In this document: positions 8,318 through 18,899 of the stretch, one piece after another
How the letters are laid out: each line of letters begins with the position of its first letter
Numbering within the stretch: position 1 is the first letter of the stretch
Source of the DNA: Pseudoroseomonas cervicalis
GTDB lineage: Bacteria > Pseudomonadota > Alphaproteobacteria > Acetobacterales > Acetobacteraceae
DNA: 64,000 nucleotides
Direction of reading: 5' to 3'
Assembly (NCBI RefSeq): GCF_030818485.1
Contig: NZ_JAUTAJ010000004.1
Coordinates: 718,501 to 782,500 of the forward strand
The notes under the pieces: generated by a model
The model's database searches: none
Told to the model about the DNA's origin: nothing
The model's input: only the letters and a program-made list of their open reading frames with translations
Position numbers and translations under genes: made by a program

Positions 8318-9310
8318 ATGCGCATCCATGTCCAGAATCCGGCCGACGAGACGGTCTTCCCCATCACCGAGCAGCAATGGCATTCCGCCATCGCCCGCTC
8401 CCCCGACATGGCGGATCTCGAGGTCAGCTTCGCCAGCGACGATGAAGGCTTTGCCCGCGGCATGGCGGAGGCCGAGGCCATCGTCACCTGGACCCGGGTG
8501 GTGCATCAGCGCTTCCCGAAAGGCGCCCTGCCGGGGCTGGCGCCGAAGCTGAAGCTGATCTTCTGCACCTCCGCCGGCCTCGACAAGCTGGCGCCCTTCG
8601 ACTTCCTGCCCCCCGGCGTCGCGCTGCTGAACAACCGCGGCACCCATGCCGCCAAGGCCGGCGAATTCGGCATCATGGCGCTGCTGATGCTGGCCAACCA
8701 CATCCCCGCCTTCGCCCATGACGCGCGGGAAGGGCGCTGGGCGCCGCGCTTCGGCTCGGTCCTGGCCGGGCGCAGCGTCTGCATCGTGGGGCTGGGCTCG
8801 CTCGGCGGCGGCGTGGCGGCGCGGGCGAAGCAGTTCGGCATGAAGGTCATCGGCGTGCGCAACAGCGCCGCCCCGCACGAGTCGTGCGACGAGGTGGTAG
8901 CGCAAGCCGATATCGACCGCGTGCTGCCGCGCGCCGAATTCCTCGTCCTCGCCTGCCCGCTGACGCCGCAGACCCAGGGGCTGTTCGACCGCCGCCGGCT
9001 CTCCCTGCTGCCGAAGGGGGCGAAGGTGGTGAATATCGGGCGGGGTCCGCTCTGGGACCAGGACGCGGTCTGCGATCTGCTGGAGAGCGGCCATCTCGCC
9101 GGCGGCGTCACCGACGTCACCGTGCCGGAACCGCTGCCCGCCGACTCCCGCCTGTGGCGGACGCCGGGGCTGTTCGTCACGCCGCACATGTCCTCCGACG
9201 ATCCGGGGACCTACAATGACCGCAGCCTGGACATCTTCTTCGACAACCTCCGCGCCTGGCGGAAGGGCGAAGCCCTGCCGACGCAAGTGACCGCCGAGCG
9301 CGGGTACTGA
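8318..9310 (+). CDS. D-2-hydroxyacid dehydrogenase (NAD-binding)
   Basis: A 330-residue member of the D-isomer-specific 2-hydroxyacid dehydrogenase family, closest in layout to glyoxylate/hydroxypyruvate reductases. The nucleotide loop is VGLGSLGGG, and the catalytic triad is visible as Arg in NIGRGPLW, Glu in VTVPEPLP and His in TPHMSSDD. The substrate-binding N-terminal part contains FCTSAGLDKL. It interconverts a 2-keto acid and a D-2-hydroxy acid with NAD(P)H; the substrate is not determined. The ATG has no clear Shine-Dalgarno, and TTGACG lies at 8283-8288, 35 nt upstream, so the transcript may start at the ATG. The gene ends at a family B palindrome shared with the convergent gpt gene. 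Confidence 0.87.
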   Translation: MRIHVQNPADETVFPITEQQWHSAIARSPDMADLEVSFASDDEGFARGMAEAEAIVTWTRVVHQRFPKGALPGLAPKLKLIFCTSAGLDKLAPFDFLPPGVALLNNRGTHAAKAGEFGIMALLMLANHIPAFAHDAREGRWAPRFGSVLAGRSVCIVGLGSLGGGVAARAKQFGMKVIGVRNSAAPHESCDEVVAQADIDRVLPRAEFLVLACPLTPQTQGLFDRRRLSLLPKGAKVVNIGRGPLWDQDAVCDLLESGHLAGGVTDVTVPEPLPADSRLWRTPGLFVTPHMSSDDPGTYNDRSLDIFFDNLRAWRKGEALPTQVTAERGY

Positions 9311-9366
9311 GACAATAAAAAAGGCCAGGGGAATGAATTCCCCTGGACCCCTTCTTTTTTCTTTCA
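9311..9366. repeat. Family B palindrome, copy 1 (bidirectional terminator)
   Basis: CCAGGGGAAT-GA-ATTCCCCTGG (9325-9346) is a perfect 10-bp stem with a 2-nt loop, flanked by AAAAAAGG on the left and CCTTCTTTTTT on the right, giving a T-tract on either strand. It lies between the convergent hydroxyacid dehydrogenase gene and gpt. Its reverse complement closely matches the end of the element at 58214-58339. Confidence 0.82.
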
Positions 9367-9367
9367 G

Positions 9368-9847
9368 TTACTTGGCGGCGGCGGTGCGGGCGATGGGGGC
9401 CACGAATTGCGGCTCGGTGTCCCAGGGGAACAGGATCCAGGTGTCCTGGCTCACCTCGGTGACGAACGTGTCCACCAGCGGCTTGCCGGCGGGCTTGGCA
9501 TAGACAGTGGCGAAATGCGCCTTGGGCAGCATGCCGCGCACCACCTTGGCCGTGGTGCCGGTGTCGACCAGATCGTCCAGCACCAGCCAGCCATCGCCAT
9601 CGCCGGCGGCGATCGGCGGCTTGGCCACCACCGGCTCGCCCTTCTTCTCCTCGTCATAGGTGATGATCGAGACACTCTCGATCAGCCGGCAATCCAGCTC
9701 GCGGGCGATGATCGCCGCCGGGATCAGCCCGCCACGGGTGATGGCGACGATGCCCTTCCAGGGGCCGCGCTCCACCAGCCGCCAGGCCAGCGCCTTGCTG
9801 TCTCGGTGAAGCTGGTCCCAGCTGACGGTGTAGTAGCGCGAGGCCAT
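9368..9847 (-). CDS. gpt: Xanthine-guanine phosphoribosyltransferase
   Basis: A 159-residue type I phosphoribosyltransferase for purine salvage (xanthine or guanine plus PRPP gives the nucleotide). It contains [18 protein letters not shown] (the typical Gpt start), [11 protein letters not shown], the PRPP-binding motif [16 protein letters not shown] and the C-terminal WILFPWDTE that marks Gpt. The start ATG at 9847 lies 2 nt after the csaA stop codon, so both are in one operon. Length matches Gpt (about 150-165 residues). Confidence 0.93.
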   Translation of the reverse strand: MASRYYTVSWDQLHRDSKALAWRLVERGPWKGIVAITRGGLIPAAIIARELDCRLIESVSIITYDEEKKGEPVVAKPPIAAGDGDGWLVLDDLVDTGTTAKVVRGMLPKAHFATVYAKPAGKPLVDTFVTEVSQDTWILFPWDTEPQFVAPIARTAAAK

Positions 9848-9849
9848 TC

Positions 9850-10191
9850 TCAGAACATCCTGCCGCCATTCGGGACGGCGAAATCGGGTCGGATCAGCAC
9901 CACGGCCCCCTCGGCATCGGGCAGGCCCAGCGTCAGGACCTGGCTCTCGAAACCGGCGATGCGGCGCGGCGGGAAGTTCACCACGCACAGCACCTGCCGG
10001 CCGATCAGCTTGTCCGGCGTATAATGCACCGTGATCTGCGCGGAGGAGCGGCGGATGCCGAGCTCGGGCCCCAGATCGATCTCCAGCCTGTAGGCGGGCT
10101 TGCGCGCCCCCTCCAGCACCTGGGCATCGACCACGGTGCCGACGCGGATGTCGAGGCGGTCGAAATCTTCGATCGTCGCGGTGGCTTCCAT
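9850..10191 (-). CDS. csaA: tRNA-binding domain protein, CsaA type
   Basis: A 113-residue OB-fold protein of the free tRNA-binding domain family (CsaA). It has [15 protein letters not shown] near the N-terminus, [21 protein letters not shown] and [20 protein letters not shown], ending in PNGGRMF, close to the family C-terminus. CsaA has been described as a secretion chaperone in Bacillus and binds tRNA; the role in alphaproteobacteria is unclear. It is the first gene of a two-gene operon with gpt. The start at 10191 gives the full domain. Confidence 0.88.
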   Translation of the reverse strand: MEATATIEDFDRLDIRVGTVVDAQVLEGARKPAYRLEIDLGPELGIRRSSAQITVHYTPDKLIGRQVLCVVNFPPRRIAGFESQVLTLGLPDAEGAVVLIRPDFAVPNGGRMF

Positions 10192-10297
10192 TCCGGTTCG
10201 ATAGCGCAGCCCTGGCCCCGGCGGAAGGGCGGATTGCCGTGGCGGCGCCCCCATGCCAGCGTCCGGGGCGGGAAACGCTCCGGGAGCAACGAACACG

Positions 10298-11065
10298 ATG
10301 GCCGAGGCCCTGCCGACCACCCCCTCCCTGCGCTGCGACGGGCAGCGCGCGCTGGTCACCGGCGCCTCGCGCGGCATCGGCCGCGCCGCCGCCCTGGCGC
10401 TGGCCGCCGCCGGGGCCGAGGTGGTGATGACCGCGCGCGCCCTCGACGAGATGCAGGCCACCATCGCCGCGGCCGGCCCCGGCCTGAAGCTCTCCGCCCA
10501 TGCGCTGGACGTGACCGACCGCGCCGCGGTGCGCGCCCTGGTGGAGCGCGAGGGGCCCTTCGACATCCTGGTCAACAATGCCGGGACCAATATCCGCGAG
10601 CCCTTCACCGAGGTGAAGGATGCGAGCTTCGACGCCCTGGTCGACCTGAACCTGCGCGCCGCCTTCACCGTGGCCCAGGCGGTGGCCGCGGGCATGGTGG
10701 CGGCGGGCAGGGGCGGCAGCATCATCCACCTCTCCTCGGTGAACGGGCATGTCGGCGGGCTGAACCGCACCGTCTACACCGCCACCAAGCACGGCATCGA
10801 AGGGCTGAGCAAGGCGATGGCCGCCGAGCTGGGTCCGAAGGGCATCCGCGTCAACACCATCTGCCCCGGCTTCGTCGAGACGCCGCTGACCGCCGGCCTG
10901 CTGTCCGACGAGAAATTCCGCGCCGCCCATCTCCGCCGCACGCCGCTCGGCCGCATGATGGGCGTCGAGGACATCATGGGCGCGGTGGTCTTTCTGGCCT
11001 CCCCCGCTTCCGCCATGATCAGCGGCGCCTCGCTGCTGATCGATGGCGGCTTCTGTTCCGTTTGA
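10298..11065 (+). CDS. SDR family oxidoreductase
   Basis: A 255-residue short-chain dehydrogenase with the NAD(P) loop TGASRGIG, the structural motif NNAG, the catalytic Ser (HLSSVNG) and YxxxK ([10 protein letters not shown]), and the C-terminal [12 protein letters not shown]. The tenth-residue region suggests a cytosolic classical SDR such as a gluconate-5-dehydrogenase-like enzyme; the substrate is not known. An upstream in-frame ATG at 10253 would add 15 residues, but 10298 is preferred because GGGAG lies upstream and homology begins after it. The gene starts a same-strand row with the GGT-like and amidase genes. Confidence 0.85.
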   Translation: MAEALPTTPSLRCDGQRALVTGASRGIGRAAALALAAAGAEVVMTARALDEMQATIAAAGPGLKLSAHALDVTDRAAVRALVEREGPFDILVNNAGTNIREPFTEVKDASFDALVDLNLRAAFTVAQAVAAGMVAAGRGGSIIHLSSVNGHVGGLNRTVYTATKHGIEGLSKAMAAELGPKGIRVNTICPGFVETPLTAGLLSDEKFRAAHLRRTPLGRMMGVEDIMGAVVFLASPASAMISGASLLIDGGFCSV

Positions 11066-11085
11066 GACCTGTCCGAAAGAATCCC

Positions 11086-12693
11086 ATGCGCGACTTCCAC
11101 TCCCCCGGCCGCAGCCCCGTCCTTGCCATGAACGGCATGGCCGCCACCTCCATGCCGGCGGCCTCGCTCGCCGCCATCGACATCCTGCGCCAGGGCGGCA
11201 ACGCCATGGACGCCGCCATCGCCGCCGCCGCCGTGCTGGCGGTGATCGAGCCGCAATCCACCGGCATCGGCGGCGACAATTTCTGCCTGTATGCCCCGGC
11301 GGGCACCGGCCAGGTGGTCGCCATGAACGGCTCGGGCCGCGCGCCGGCCGGTGCCACGCCCGAGAAGCTGCGCGCCGATGGGCTGACCGCCATGTCGGCG
11401 ACCTCCGCCCATTCGGTGACGGTGCCGGGCGCGGTCTCCGCCTGGGACAAGCTGAACAAGGCGCATGGCAGGCTGTCCCTGGCGCAGATCCTGGCGCCGG
11501 CTATCAAGCTGGCCGAGGAAGGCCACCCGGTGCATGCCCGCGTCGCCTCCGACTGGGAGGCGGCCGCCGGCAAGCTGGCGAAGAACGAGGCGGCCTCGCG
11601 CCATTTCCTGAAGGATGGCAAGCCCTTCGCCATCGGCGACAAGTTTGCCCAGCCGGCGCTGGCCCGCACGCTGCGCGCCATCGGCGAGAAGGGCGCCCGC
11701 GCCTTCTATGAGGGCGAGATCGCGGCCGACATGGTGGCGACGCTGCGCGCCGCCGGCGGCACCCATACCGAGGCCGATTTCGCCGCCGGCCTCGAGGTCG
11801 CCGAGTTCGTCACGCCGATCCAGACGCGCTGGAAGGGCCTCGACATCTTCCAGTGCCCGCCCAATGGCTCGGGCCTGCTGGTGCTGCAGATGCTGGGCGT
11901 GCTCGGCCGGATGGAGACGCCGGAGGGCGGCCCGCTTTCCGCCACCCGCCTGCACCGCCATGTCGAGGCGGCGCGCCTGGCCTATCGCGACCGCGACGGC
12001 TTCCTGGCCGACCCGTCCCAGGTCGAGGTGCCGGTGGCGAAGCTGACCTCGGATGAATACACCGAGGCGCTGCGCGGCCTGATCCGCGACGATGTGGCGA
12101 TGCGCGAGCTGCCGCCGGCCGGCATGGCGGCGATGCTGCCGAAGCACCGCGACACCGTCTATCTCTGCGTCGTCGATGCCGAGGGCAATGCCTGCTCCTT
12201 CATCAACTCGCTCTTCGAGAGCTTCGGCTCCGGCATCCTGGCCGAGAAGAGCGGCGTGATGCTGCACAATCGCGGCTTCGGCTTCCGGCTGGAGGAGGGG
12301 CACCCGAACTGCATCGCCCCCAACAAGCGGCCGATGCACACCATCATCCCCGGCATGGTCATGCAGGATGGCCGCGCCATCATGCCCTTCGGCGTGATGG
12401 GCGGGCATTTCCAGCCCATGGGCCAGACCCTGTTCCTGACCAACCATTTCGAGTTCGGCCTCGACGTGCAGAGCGCGCTCGATCTGCCGCGCCTCTTCCC
12501 CTACCAGGGCAAGCTGCAGATCGAGCGCGGCATCCCGGTGGCGGTGGTCGACCAGCTGAACCGCATGGGCCATGTCTGCGAGCTGATCGACAAGCCGCAT
12601 GGCGGCGGCCAGGCGATCCTGATCGATCATGCGCGCGGGGTGCTGGTCGGCGGCTCCGATCCGCGCAAGGATGGCTGCGCGCTGGGCTACTGA
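11086..12693 (+). CDS. Gamma-glutamyltransferase-like Ntn hydrolase (no signal peptide)
   Basis: A 535-residue protein of the gamma-glutamyltransferase family, made as one chain and expected to self-cleave before Thr357 ([15 protein letters not shown]), which becomes the nucleophile of the small subunit. The large-subunit hallmark [28 protein letters not shown] and small-subunit segments [21 protein letters not shown] and MGGHFQP are present. It has no signal peptide, unlike periplasmic GGTs, which fits cytoplasmic relatives such as the oxamate amidohydrolase HpxW. The start is 20 nt after the SDR stop codon. Substrate unknown; with the following amidase gene, an amide or gamma-glutamyl-conjugate catabolic role is a guess. 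Confidence 0.86.
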   Translation: MRDFHSPGRSPVLAMNGMAATSMPAASLAAIDILRQGGNAMDAAIAAAAVLAVIEPQSTGIGGDNFCLYAPAGTGQVVAMNGSGRAPAGATPEKLRADGLTAMSATSAHSVTVPGAVSAWDKLNKAHGRLSLAQILAPAIKLAEEGHPVHARVASDWEAAAGKLAKNEAASRHFLKDGKPFAIGDKFAQPALARTLRAIGEKGARAFYEGEIAADMVATLRAAGGTHTEADFAAGLEVAEFVTPIQTRWKGLDIFQCPPNGSGLLVLQMLGVLGRMETPEGGPLSATRLHRHVEAARLAYRDRDGFLADPSQVEVPVAKLTSDEYTEALRGLIRDDVAMRELPPAGMAAMLPKHRDTVYLCVVDAEGNACSFINSLFESFGSGILAEKSGVMLHNRGFGFRLEEGHPNCIAPNKRPMHTIIPGMVMQDGRAIMPFGVMGGHFQPMGQTLFLTNHFEFGLDVQSALDLPRLFPYQGKLQIERGIPVAVVDQLNRMGHVCELIDKPHGGGQAILIDHARGVLVGGSDPRKDGCALGY

Positions 12694-12702
12694 GCCCGAT
12701 GC

Positions 12703-12738
12703 GGCGCCGGGCGGCGATCCCGCCCGGCGCCTTTCTTT
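12703..12738 (+). terminator. Rho-independent terminator after the GGT-like gene
   Basis: GGCGCCGGGCGG (12703-12714) pairs perfectly with 12720-12731 around a 5-nt loop, followed by TTTCTTT. It would separate the SDR/GGT transcript from the amidase gene. Confidence 0.8.
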
Positions 12739-12766
12739 CCGTGTGCCACAGCAAGGAATCCGCCGC

Positions 12767-14257
12767 GTGACCGAGCCCTGCGACCTCTCCGCCGTCACCC
12801 TGCGCCGCCTGATCGGCGAGAAGAAGCTCTCGCCCGTCGAGCTGCTCGATTCCTGCCTGAAGCGCATCGGCGAGGTCGACCATGCGGTGAACGCCATGGT
12901 CGCGCTGGACGAGGCCGGCGCCCGCAGGGCGGCGAAGCAGGCCGAGCATGCGGTGATGCAGGGCGAGAAGCTCGGGCCGCTGCACGGGCTGCCGCTCGGC
13001 ATCAAGGATCTGGACGAGACGGCGGGGCTGGTCACCACCTTCGGCAGCCCGATCTTCAAGGACCATGTGCCGGCGCGGGATTCCACCATGGTGGCCGATC
13101 TGCGCGCCGCCGGCGGCATCGTGCTCGGCAAGACCAATACGCCGGAATTCGGCGCCGGCGCCAACACCCGCAACGCCGTCTATGGCGCGACCGGCAACCC
13201 CTTCGATCCGACGCGCTCGGCGGCCGGCTCCTCCGGCGGCTCGGGCGTGGCGCTGGCCTGCTCCATGGTGCCGCTGGCCTCGGGCTCGGACACCGGCGGG
13301 TCCTTGCGCAACCCGGCCGCCTTCAACGGCATCGTGGGTTTCCGCCCGAGCCCCGGCATGGTGCCGGCGGAGCGCCGCCTGCTGGGCTGGTCGAACCTGC
13401 CGGTGCTGGGCCCGATGGCGCGCGATGTCGGCGACCTGGCGCTGATGCTCTCGGTCATGGCGGCCGATCATGGCGTCGACCCGCTGGCCTACACCCTGCC
13501 GGACCGCGATGTCCGCCGCGGCATGGCCTTCGACGAGGCGATCGATCTCTCCAGCCTGCGCGTCGCCGCGACGCCGGATTTCGGCTTCGCGCCGACCGAG
13601 AACCATATCCGCGAGGTCTTCGCCAGCCGCGTGCAGGCGCTCTCCCCGCTCTTCGGCCGGGTCGAGGAGGCGACGCCCGATTGCGAGGGCATCGACGAGG
13701 TCTTCGCCATCCTGCGCGCGCTGAACTTCCTGGCCGCGCATGAGGAGAAGGTGCGCAAGCGGCCGCAGGATGTCGGCCCGAATGTGCGCGCCAATGTCGA
13801 GGAGGGTCTCGGCTACAGCGCCAATGACGTGGCCCGCGCCTCGGTGCAGCAGACGAAGATCTACCGCAACTGGCAGGATTTCTTCCAGCGCGGCTATGAC
13901 GTCATCATCTCGCCGGCCATCACCCTCTCGCCGCGCCCCTGGGCCGAGCTGTATCCGGCCGAGATCGACGGCAAGCCGACCAAGAACTATTTCCACTGGC
14001 TGGCGCTGGCCTATGCGGTGACGGTGCCGGGGCATCCGGCGATCTCGCTGCCGCTCGGCGTCGACAAGGCGGGGCTGCCCTTCGGCCTGCAGATCGTGGG
14101 GCCCCGCGGCGGCGATGCGCTGGTGGTGGCGGTGGCCGCGGCGATCGAGGTGGCGGTGGCGGGCGATGCGACGCTGGCCCGCCCGGTGCCGGATCTGGCG
14201 AAGCTGCGCGCGGCGCGGCCGATCCGCGAGATGCCGAACTTCCTCAGCTTCGACTGA
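12767..14257 (+). CDS. Amidase-signature family amidase
   Basis: A 496-residue amidase-signature hydrolase with the Ser-cisSer-Lys triad: Lys80 in GLPLGIKD, the cis-Ser in SAAGSSGGSG (155) and nucleophile Ser179 in GSDTGGSLR. It cleaves carboxamides to acid plus ammonia; the substrate is not predictable. It is probably not GatA, because no GatB/GatC genes accompany it. The GTG start at 12767 is preceded by AAGGA (12753-12757) and begins where family homology begins. It follows the GGT-like gene but is separated from it by an intrinsic terminator. Confidence 0.9.
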   Translation: MTEPCDLSAVTLRRLIGEKKLSPVELLDSCLKRIGEVDHAVNAMVALDEAGARRAAKQAEHAVMQGEKLGPLHGLPLGIKDLDETAGLVTTFGSPIFKDHVPARDSTMVADLRAAGGIVLGKTNTPEFGAGANTRNAVYGATGNPFDPTRSAAGSSGGSGVALACSMVPLASGSDTGGSLRNPAAFNGIVGFRPSPGMVPAERRLLGWSNLPVLGPMARDVGDLALMLSVMAADHGVDPLAYTLPDRDVRRGMAFDEAIDLSSLRVAATPDFGFAPTENHIREVFASRVQALSPLFGRVEEATPDCEGIDEVFAILRALNFLAAHEEKVRKRPQDVGPNVRANVEEGLGYSANDVARASVQQTKIYRNWQDFFQRGYDVIISPAITLSPRPWAELYPAEIDGKPTKNYFHWLALAYAVTVPGHPAISLPLGVDKAGLPFGLQIVGPRGGDALVVAVAAAIEVAVAGDATLARPVPDLAKLRAARPIREMPNFLSFD

Positions 14258-14265
14258 GGCGGCGG

Positions 14266-14291
14266 GCCCCGGGGGCCACGGCCCCCGGGGC
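14266..14291. terminator. 11-bp hairpin between convergent genes
   Basis: GCCCCGGGGGC-CACG-GCCCCCGGGGC lies 8 nt after the amidase stop codon and 6 nt from the stop codon of the convergent Bug-receptor gene. No T-tract; probably a shared terminator. Confidence 0.6.
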
Positions 14292-14297
14292 TGGGCC

Positions 14298-15281
14298 TCA
14301 GGCCGGCTGGATGTTGCCGCGCCGGACCACCTCGGTCCAGCGCGCGATCTCGCGGCGCTGGAATTCCTGGAAGGCTTCCGGCGTGCTGGCGACGACCGAG
14401 AAGCCGATGCGGTCCATCTGCTCCACCGTCGCCGGGTGGCGCAGCGCGGCTGCGATGGCGGCGTGCACGCGCCCCAGCAGCGGCTGCTCCATCTTCGGCG
14501 GCGCCGCCATGGCCTGCCAGGAGGAGACGACAAAATCCTGCAGCCCGGCCTCGGCCGCCGTCGGCACCTCGGGCAGCAGCGGGTGGCGCTGCTCGGAGGT
14601 CACCAGGATCGGCTTCACCTGCCTGTCGCGGATGAAGGGCGTGATGAAGCCGAGATTCTGGAAGGAGAGCTGCACATTGCCGGCAATCAAATCGGTGGTC
14701 GCGGGCGCGCCGCCGGCATAGGGGATGTGCGCCATGCTCGTGCCGGTCAGCTGCTTGAACAGCTCCATCGTCAGATGGTCGGAGGAGCCGACGCCGCTGG
14801 TCGAATAGGAATCCTGCGCGCCGCTGCGCTTCAGCCAGGGCACCAGCGTGGCGAGGTCGTTCGCCGCCACCTGGCGCGGATTGACCACCAGCACATTCGG
14901 CGTCGAGACCGACTGGGTGAGGTTGGTGAAATCCTTCTCCGGATCATAGCCCAGATTGGGCCGCAGCGCCTTGTTGATGGCGAAGGTGCTGATGGGGGCG
15001 GCCATCAGCAGATGCCCATCCGGCGTGGCGCGGGCCAGCGCCCGGGCGCCGATCTCGCCCGCCGCGCCGGGGCGGTTCTCCACCACCACGGGCTTGCCCA
15101 GCGCCTCGGTCATGCGCTGCGCGACGGCGCGTCCGATGATGTCGGAGGAGCCGCCCGGCGCGAAGGGCACGATGATGGTGACGGGCTTGGCCGGCCATTC
15201 CTCGGCCGCGCGCAGCGGGCGGCCGAGCAGCAGGGCGGGCGCGGCGAGCCCGCCCAGCCGCAGCAGGTGACGACGATTCAT
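14298..15281 (-). CDS. Tripartite tricarboxylate transporter (Bug) solute-binding protein
   Basis: A 327-residue periplasmic binding protein of the Bug/TctC family. It begins with a Tat-like signal (MNRRHLLRLGGLAAPALLLG) and then shows the family motifs WPAKPVTIIVPFAPGGSSDIIGR, VVVENRPGAAGEIGA, the NPRQVAAN region, HIPYAGGAPATTDLIAGNVQL and PTAAEAGL. It binds an organic acid for uptake by TctA/TctB membrane proteins, but neither gene is in the window, so it is an orphan receptor here. It is the last gene of the operon with the arabonate-type dehydratase, which suggests a sugar-acid or hydroxy-acid ligand (inference). Confidence 0.9.
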   Translation of the reverse strand: MNRRHLLRLGGLAAPALLLGRPLRAAEEWPAKPVTIIVPFAPGGSSDIIGRAVAQRMTEALGKPVVVENRPGAAGEIGARALARATPDGHLLMAAPISTFAINKALRPNLGYDPEKDFTNLTQSVSTPNVLVVNPRQVAANDLATLVPWLKRSGAQDSYSTSGVGSSDHLTMELFKQLTGTSMAHIPYAGGAPATTDLIAGNVQLSFQNLGFITPFIRDRQVKPILVTSEQRHPLLPEVPTAAEAGLQDFVVSSWQAMAAPPKMEQPLLGRVHAAIAAALRHPATVEQMDRIGFSVVASTPEAFQEFQRREIARWTEVVRRGNIQPA

Positions 15282-15319
15282 TGTTGTTTTCTCCTTGGAC
15301 GTCGGGGGGAGGGGGCGCG

Positions 15320-16036
15320 CTAGCGCCCGTTCTGCTTCCTCCAGGCGGCGAAGAGCTCGAGATTGCTCTCATCGGTCGGCGGGTAGAGGCCGAGGATGCT
15401 CTGGCCGCCGCGCACCTTCTCGGTGACGAAATCCTCGAAGGCCGTCATCTCGGTCGCCTCGGTGGCGATCTCGTCCGCCAGATGCGCGGGGATGACGATG
15501 ACGCCGTCATTGTCACCCACGATGACATCGCCCGGGAAGACCGGCGCGTCGCCGCAGCCGATCGGCACATTGATGTCGATCGCCTGGTGCAGCGTCAGAT
15601 TGGTCGGCGCCGAGGGGCGGCTGTGATAGGCCGGCATATCCAGCGTCGCGATCTCCGCGCTGTCGCGGAAGCCGCCATCGGTGACGACACCGGCGACGCC
15701 GCGCTGCTGCAGCCGGGTCACCAGGATGCCGCCGGCGGAGGCGGCGCGCGCATCCTTGCGGCTGTCCATCACCAGCACGGCGCCGGGCGGGCATTCCTCC
15801 ACCGCCTTGCGCTGCGGGTGGCCGCGGTCGCGGAACACGTCGAGCTTGTTGAGGTCCTCGCGCGCCGGCATGTAGCGCAGCGTGAAGGCCTCGCCCACCA
15901 TGCTCTCGGTCATGGGGTGCAGCGGCTGCACGCCCTGGATCATCTGGGTACGGAAGCCGCGCTTGAACAGCGCGGTGGCCAGCGTGGCGGTGCTGACCTG
16001 CTTCAGCTTGTCGCGGGTCTCGGGGCTCAGGGCCAT
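15320..16036 (-). CDS. RraA-like family protein, aldolase candidate
   Basis: A 238-residue protein of the RraA/HMG-aldolase fold. It carries the motif G103-x20-Arg124-Asp125-x2-Glu128 (within VVTDGGFRDSAE), which is associated with the metal-dependent 4-hydroxy-4-methyl-2-oxoglutarate / 4-carboxy-4-hydroxy-2-oxoadipate aldolases rather than with the RNase E inhibitor RraA. In this operon, 16 nt after the dehydratase gene, the likely job is retro-aldol cleavage of a 2-keto-3-deoxy sugar acid to pyruvate plus an aldehyde, or decarboxylation of a 2-keto diacid. That role is inferred from context; the annotation 'RNase regulator' would be misleading. Confidence 0.82.
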   Translation of the reverse strand: MALSPETRDKLKQVSTATLATALFKRGFRTQMIQGVQPLHPMTESMVGEAFTLRYMPAREDLNKLDVFRDRGHPQRKAVEECPPGAVLVMDSRKDARAASAGGILVTRLQQRGVAGVVTDGGFRDSAEIATLDMPAYHSRPSAPTNLTLHQAIDINVPIGCGDAPVFPGDVIVGDNDGVIVIPAHLADEIATEATEMTAFEDFVTEKVRGGQSILGLYPPTDESNLELFAAWRKQNGR

Positions 16037-16052
16037 GGCGTGTCGCCTTCGC

Positions 16053-17804
<1,752 letters not shown>

Positions 17805-17816
17805 GGCGGGCAGGCC

Positions 17817-18782
17817 TCAGACGGGGTCCATGGGGGGGCGGCCGGCCGTGACGGCCGCGATGTTGTCGAGGGCGCGCATCGCCATCGCGTCGCGCGTCTC
17901 CAGCGTGGCGCTGGCCACATGCGGCGTCAGGAACACGTTCGGCAGCGCCGCGAAGCGCGTGTCGTAGTCTGGCTCCTTGCGGAACACGTCGAGCCCGGCG
18001 GCGAAGAGATGCCCGCTGGTCAGCGCCTCCAGCAGCGCCTCCTCATCGACCAGCGAGCCGCGCGCGGTGTTGACGAAGACGGCGCCCCTGGGCAGGGCGG
18101 CGAAGGCGGCGCGGTCCATCAGCACGCCGCTCTGCGCGCCGCCCGGCAGATGCAGCGACAGGATCTGGCAATGCGGCAGCATCTCGGCCATCGAGGCGAA
18201 GTATTCCGCGCCCTGCTCCAGCTCCGGCGCCAGGCGGTTGCGGTTGTGGTAGAGGATGCGCATGCCGAAGCCGCGGGCGCGCTGCGCCATGGCGCGGCCG
18301 ATGCGCCCCATACCGACGATGCCGAGCGTCTTGCCCGAGGGCCGCACCCCCAGCATGTCCGGCAGGCCGAGCCCCTTGCGCCAGCCCTGGCGCATCAGCG
18401 CCTCATACTCATGGGCGCGGCGGCAGGCGGCCAGCAGCAGCAGGAAGGCGAGATCGGCGGTGCAGTCGGTCAGCACATCCGGGGTGTTGGTCACCAGGAT
18501 GCCGCGGGCGCGGGCGGCGGCGGCGTCCATATGGTCATAGCCGACGCTGCTGTTGGCGATCAGCTTCACATGCGCCGGCAGGCGGGCGATGGCGGCCTCG
18601 TCCAGCTTCACCTTGGGGCCGATCAGCAGCGCCTCGGCCCCATGCGCGGCGGCGGCGGCGATCGCTTCCTCCGCGGTCATGTCCTGCTCGGCCAGCTTCG
18701 CGTCGAAGTCGCGGCGGGCACGCTCCGTGGCGGCAGGGGTCAGGCGGCGCGCCACCAGGATACGGGGCAGGGGGCTCGGCAT
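17817..18782 (-). CDS. D-2-hydroxyacid dehydrogenase (glyoxylate reductase type)
   Basis: A 321-residue NAD(P)-dependent dehydrogenase, first gene of the catabolic operon. It shows SSVGYDHMD and TNTPDVLTDCTADLAF in the substrate domain, the nucleotide loop GIVGMGRIGRA, and the catalytic Arg (NTARGSLVDE), Glu (DVFRKEPDYD) and His (LTPHVASAT). These features are close to glycerate dehydrogenase/glyoxylate reductase. The start at 18782 is preceded by AAGGAGA. If the pathway yields glycolaldehyde or glyoxylate, this enzyme could reduce or oxidise the C2/C3 product (inference). The gene is divergent from a GntR regulator. Confidence 0.9.
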   Translation of the reverse strand: MPSPLPRILVARRLTPAATERARRDFDAKLAEQDMTAEEAIAAAAAHGAEALLIGPKVKLDEAAIARLPAHVKLIANSSVGYDHMDAAAARARGILVTNTPDVLTDCTADLAFLLLLAACRRAHEYEALMRQGWRKGLGLPDMLGVRPSGKTLGIVGMGRIGRAMAQRARGFGMRILYHNRNRLAPELEQGAEYFASMAEMLPHCQILSLHLPGGAQSGVLMDRAAFAALPRGAVFVNTARGSLVDEEALLEALTSGHLFAAGLDVFRKEPDYDTRFAALPNVFLTPHVASATLETRDAMAMRALDNIAAVTAGRPPMDPV

Positions 18783-18828
18783 GGCGTCTCCTTCTCGGCC
18801 GTCCTCCGGGGCGGCGCTTGGGCGGAGA

Positions 18829-18882
18829 GTACGGAACATCATGTTGTACGGCAACCCGCCGATATTTCGGATTTCGCGAAAC
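18829..18882. promoter_or_regulatory. Candidate GntR operator region between divergent genes
   Basis: The 117-bp divergent gap holds AACAT-C-ATGTT (18835-18845), flanked by two direct GTACGG copies (18829-18834 and 18846-18851), and a perfect 10-bp palindrome TTTCGCGAAA (18872-18881). FCD-type GntR regulators usually bind short dyads between their gene and the target operon, so these are the best candidates. Confidence 0.45.
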
Positions 18883-18899
18883 GGCGCTAGCATGGCGCC

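Noticed and set aside
12767..14257. Calling the amidase gatA
   Set aside because: No gatB or gatC partner, and neighbours are catabolic.
15320..16036. Calling this gene rraA (RNase E activity regulator)
   Set aside because: The catalytic G-x20-RD-x2-E motif and catabolic operon argue for an aldolase or decarboxylase; the RraA name would mislead.
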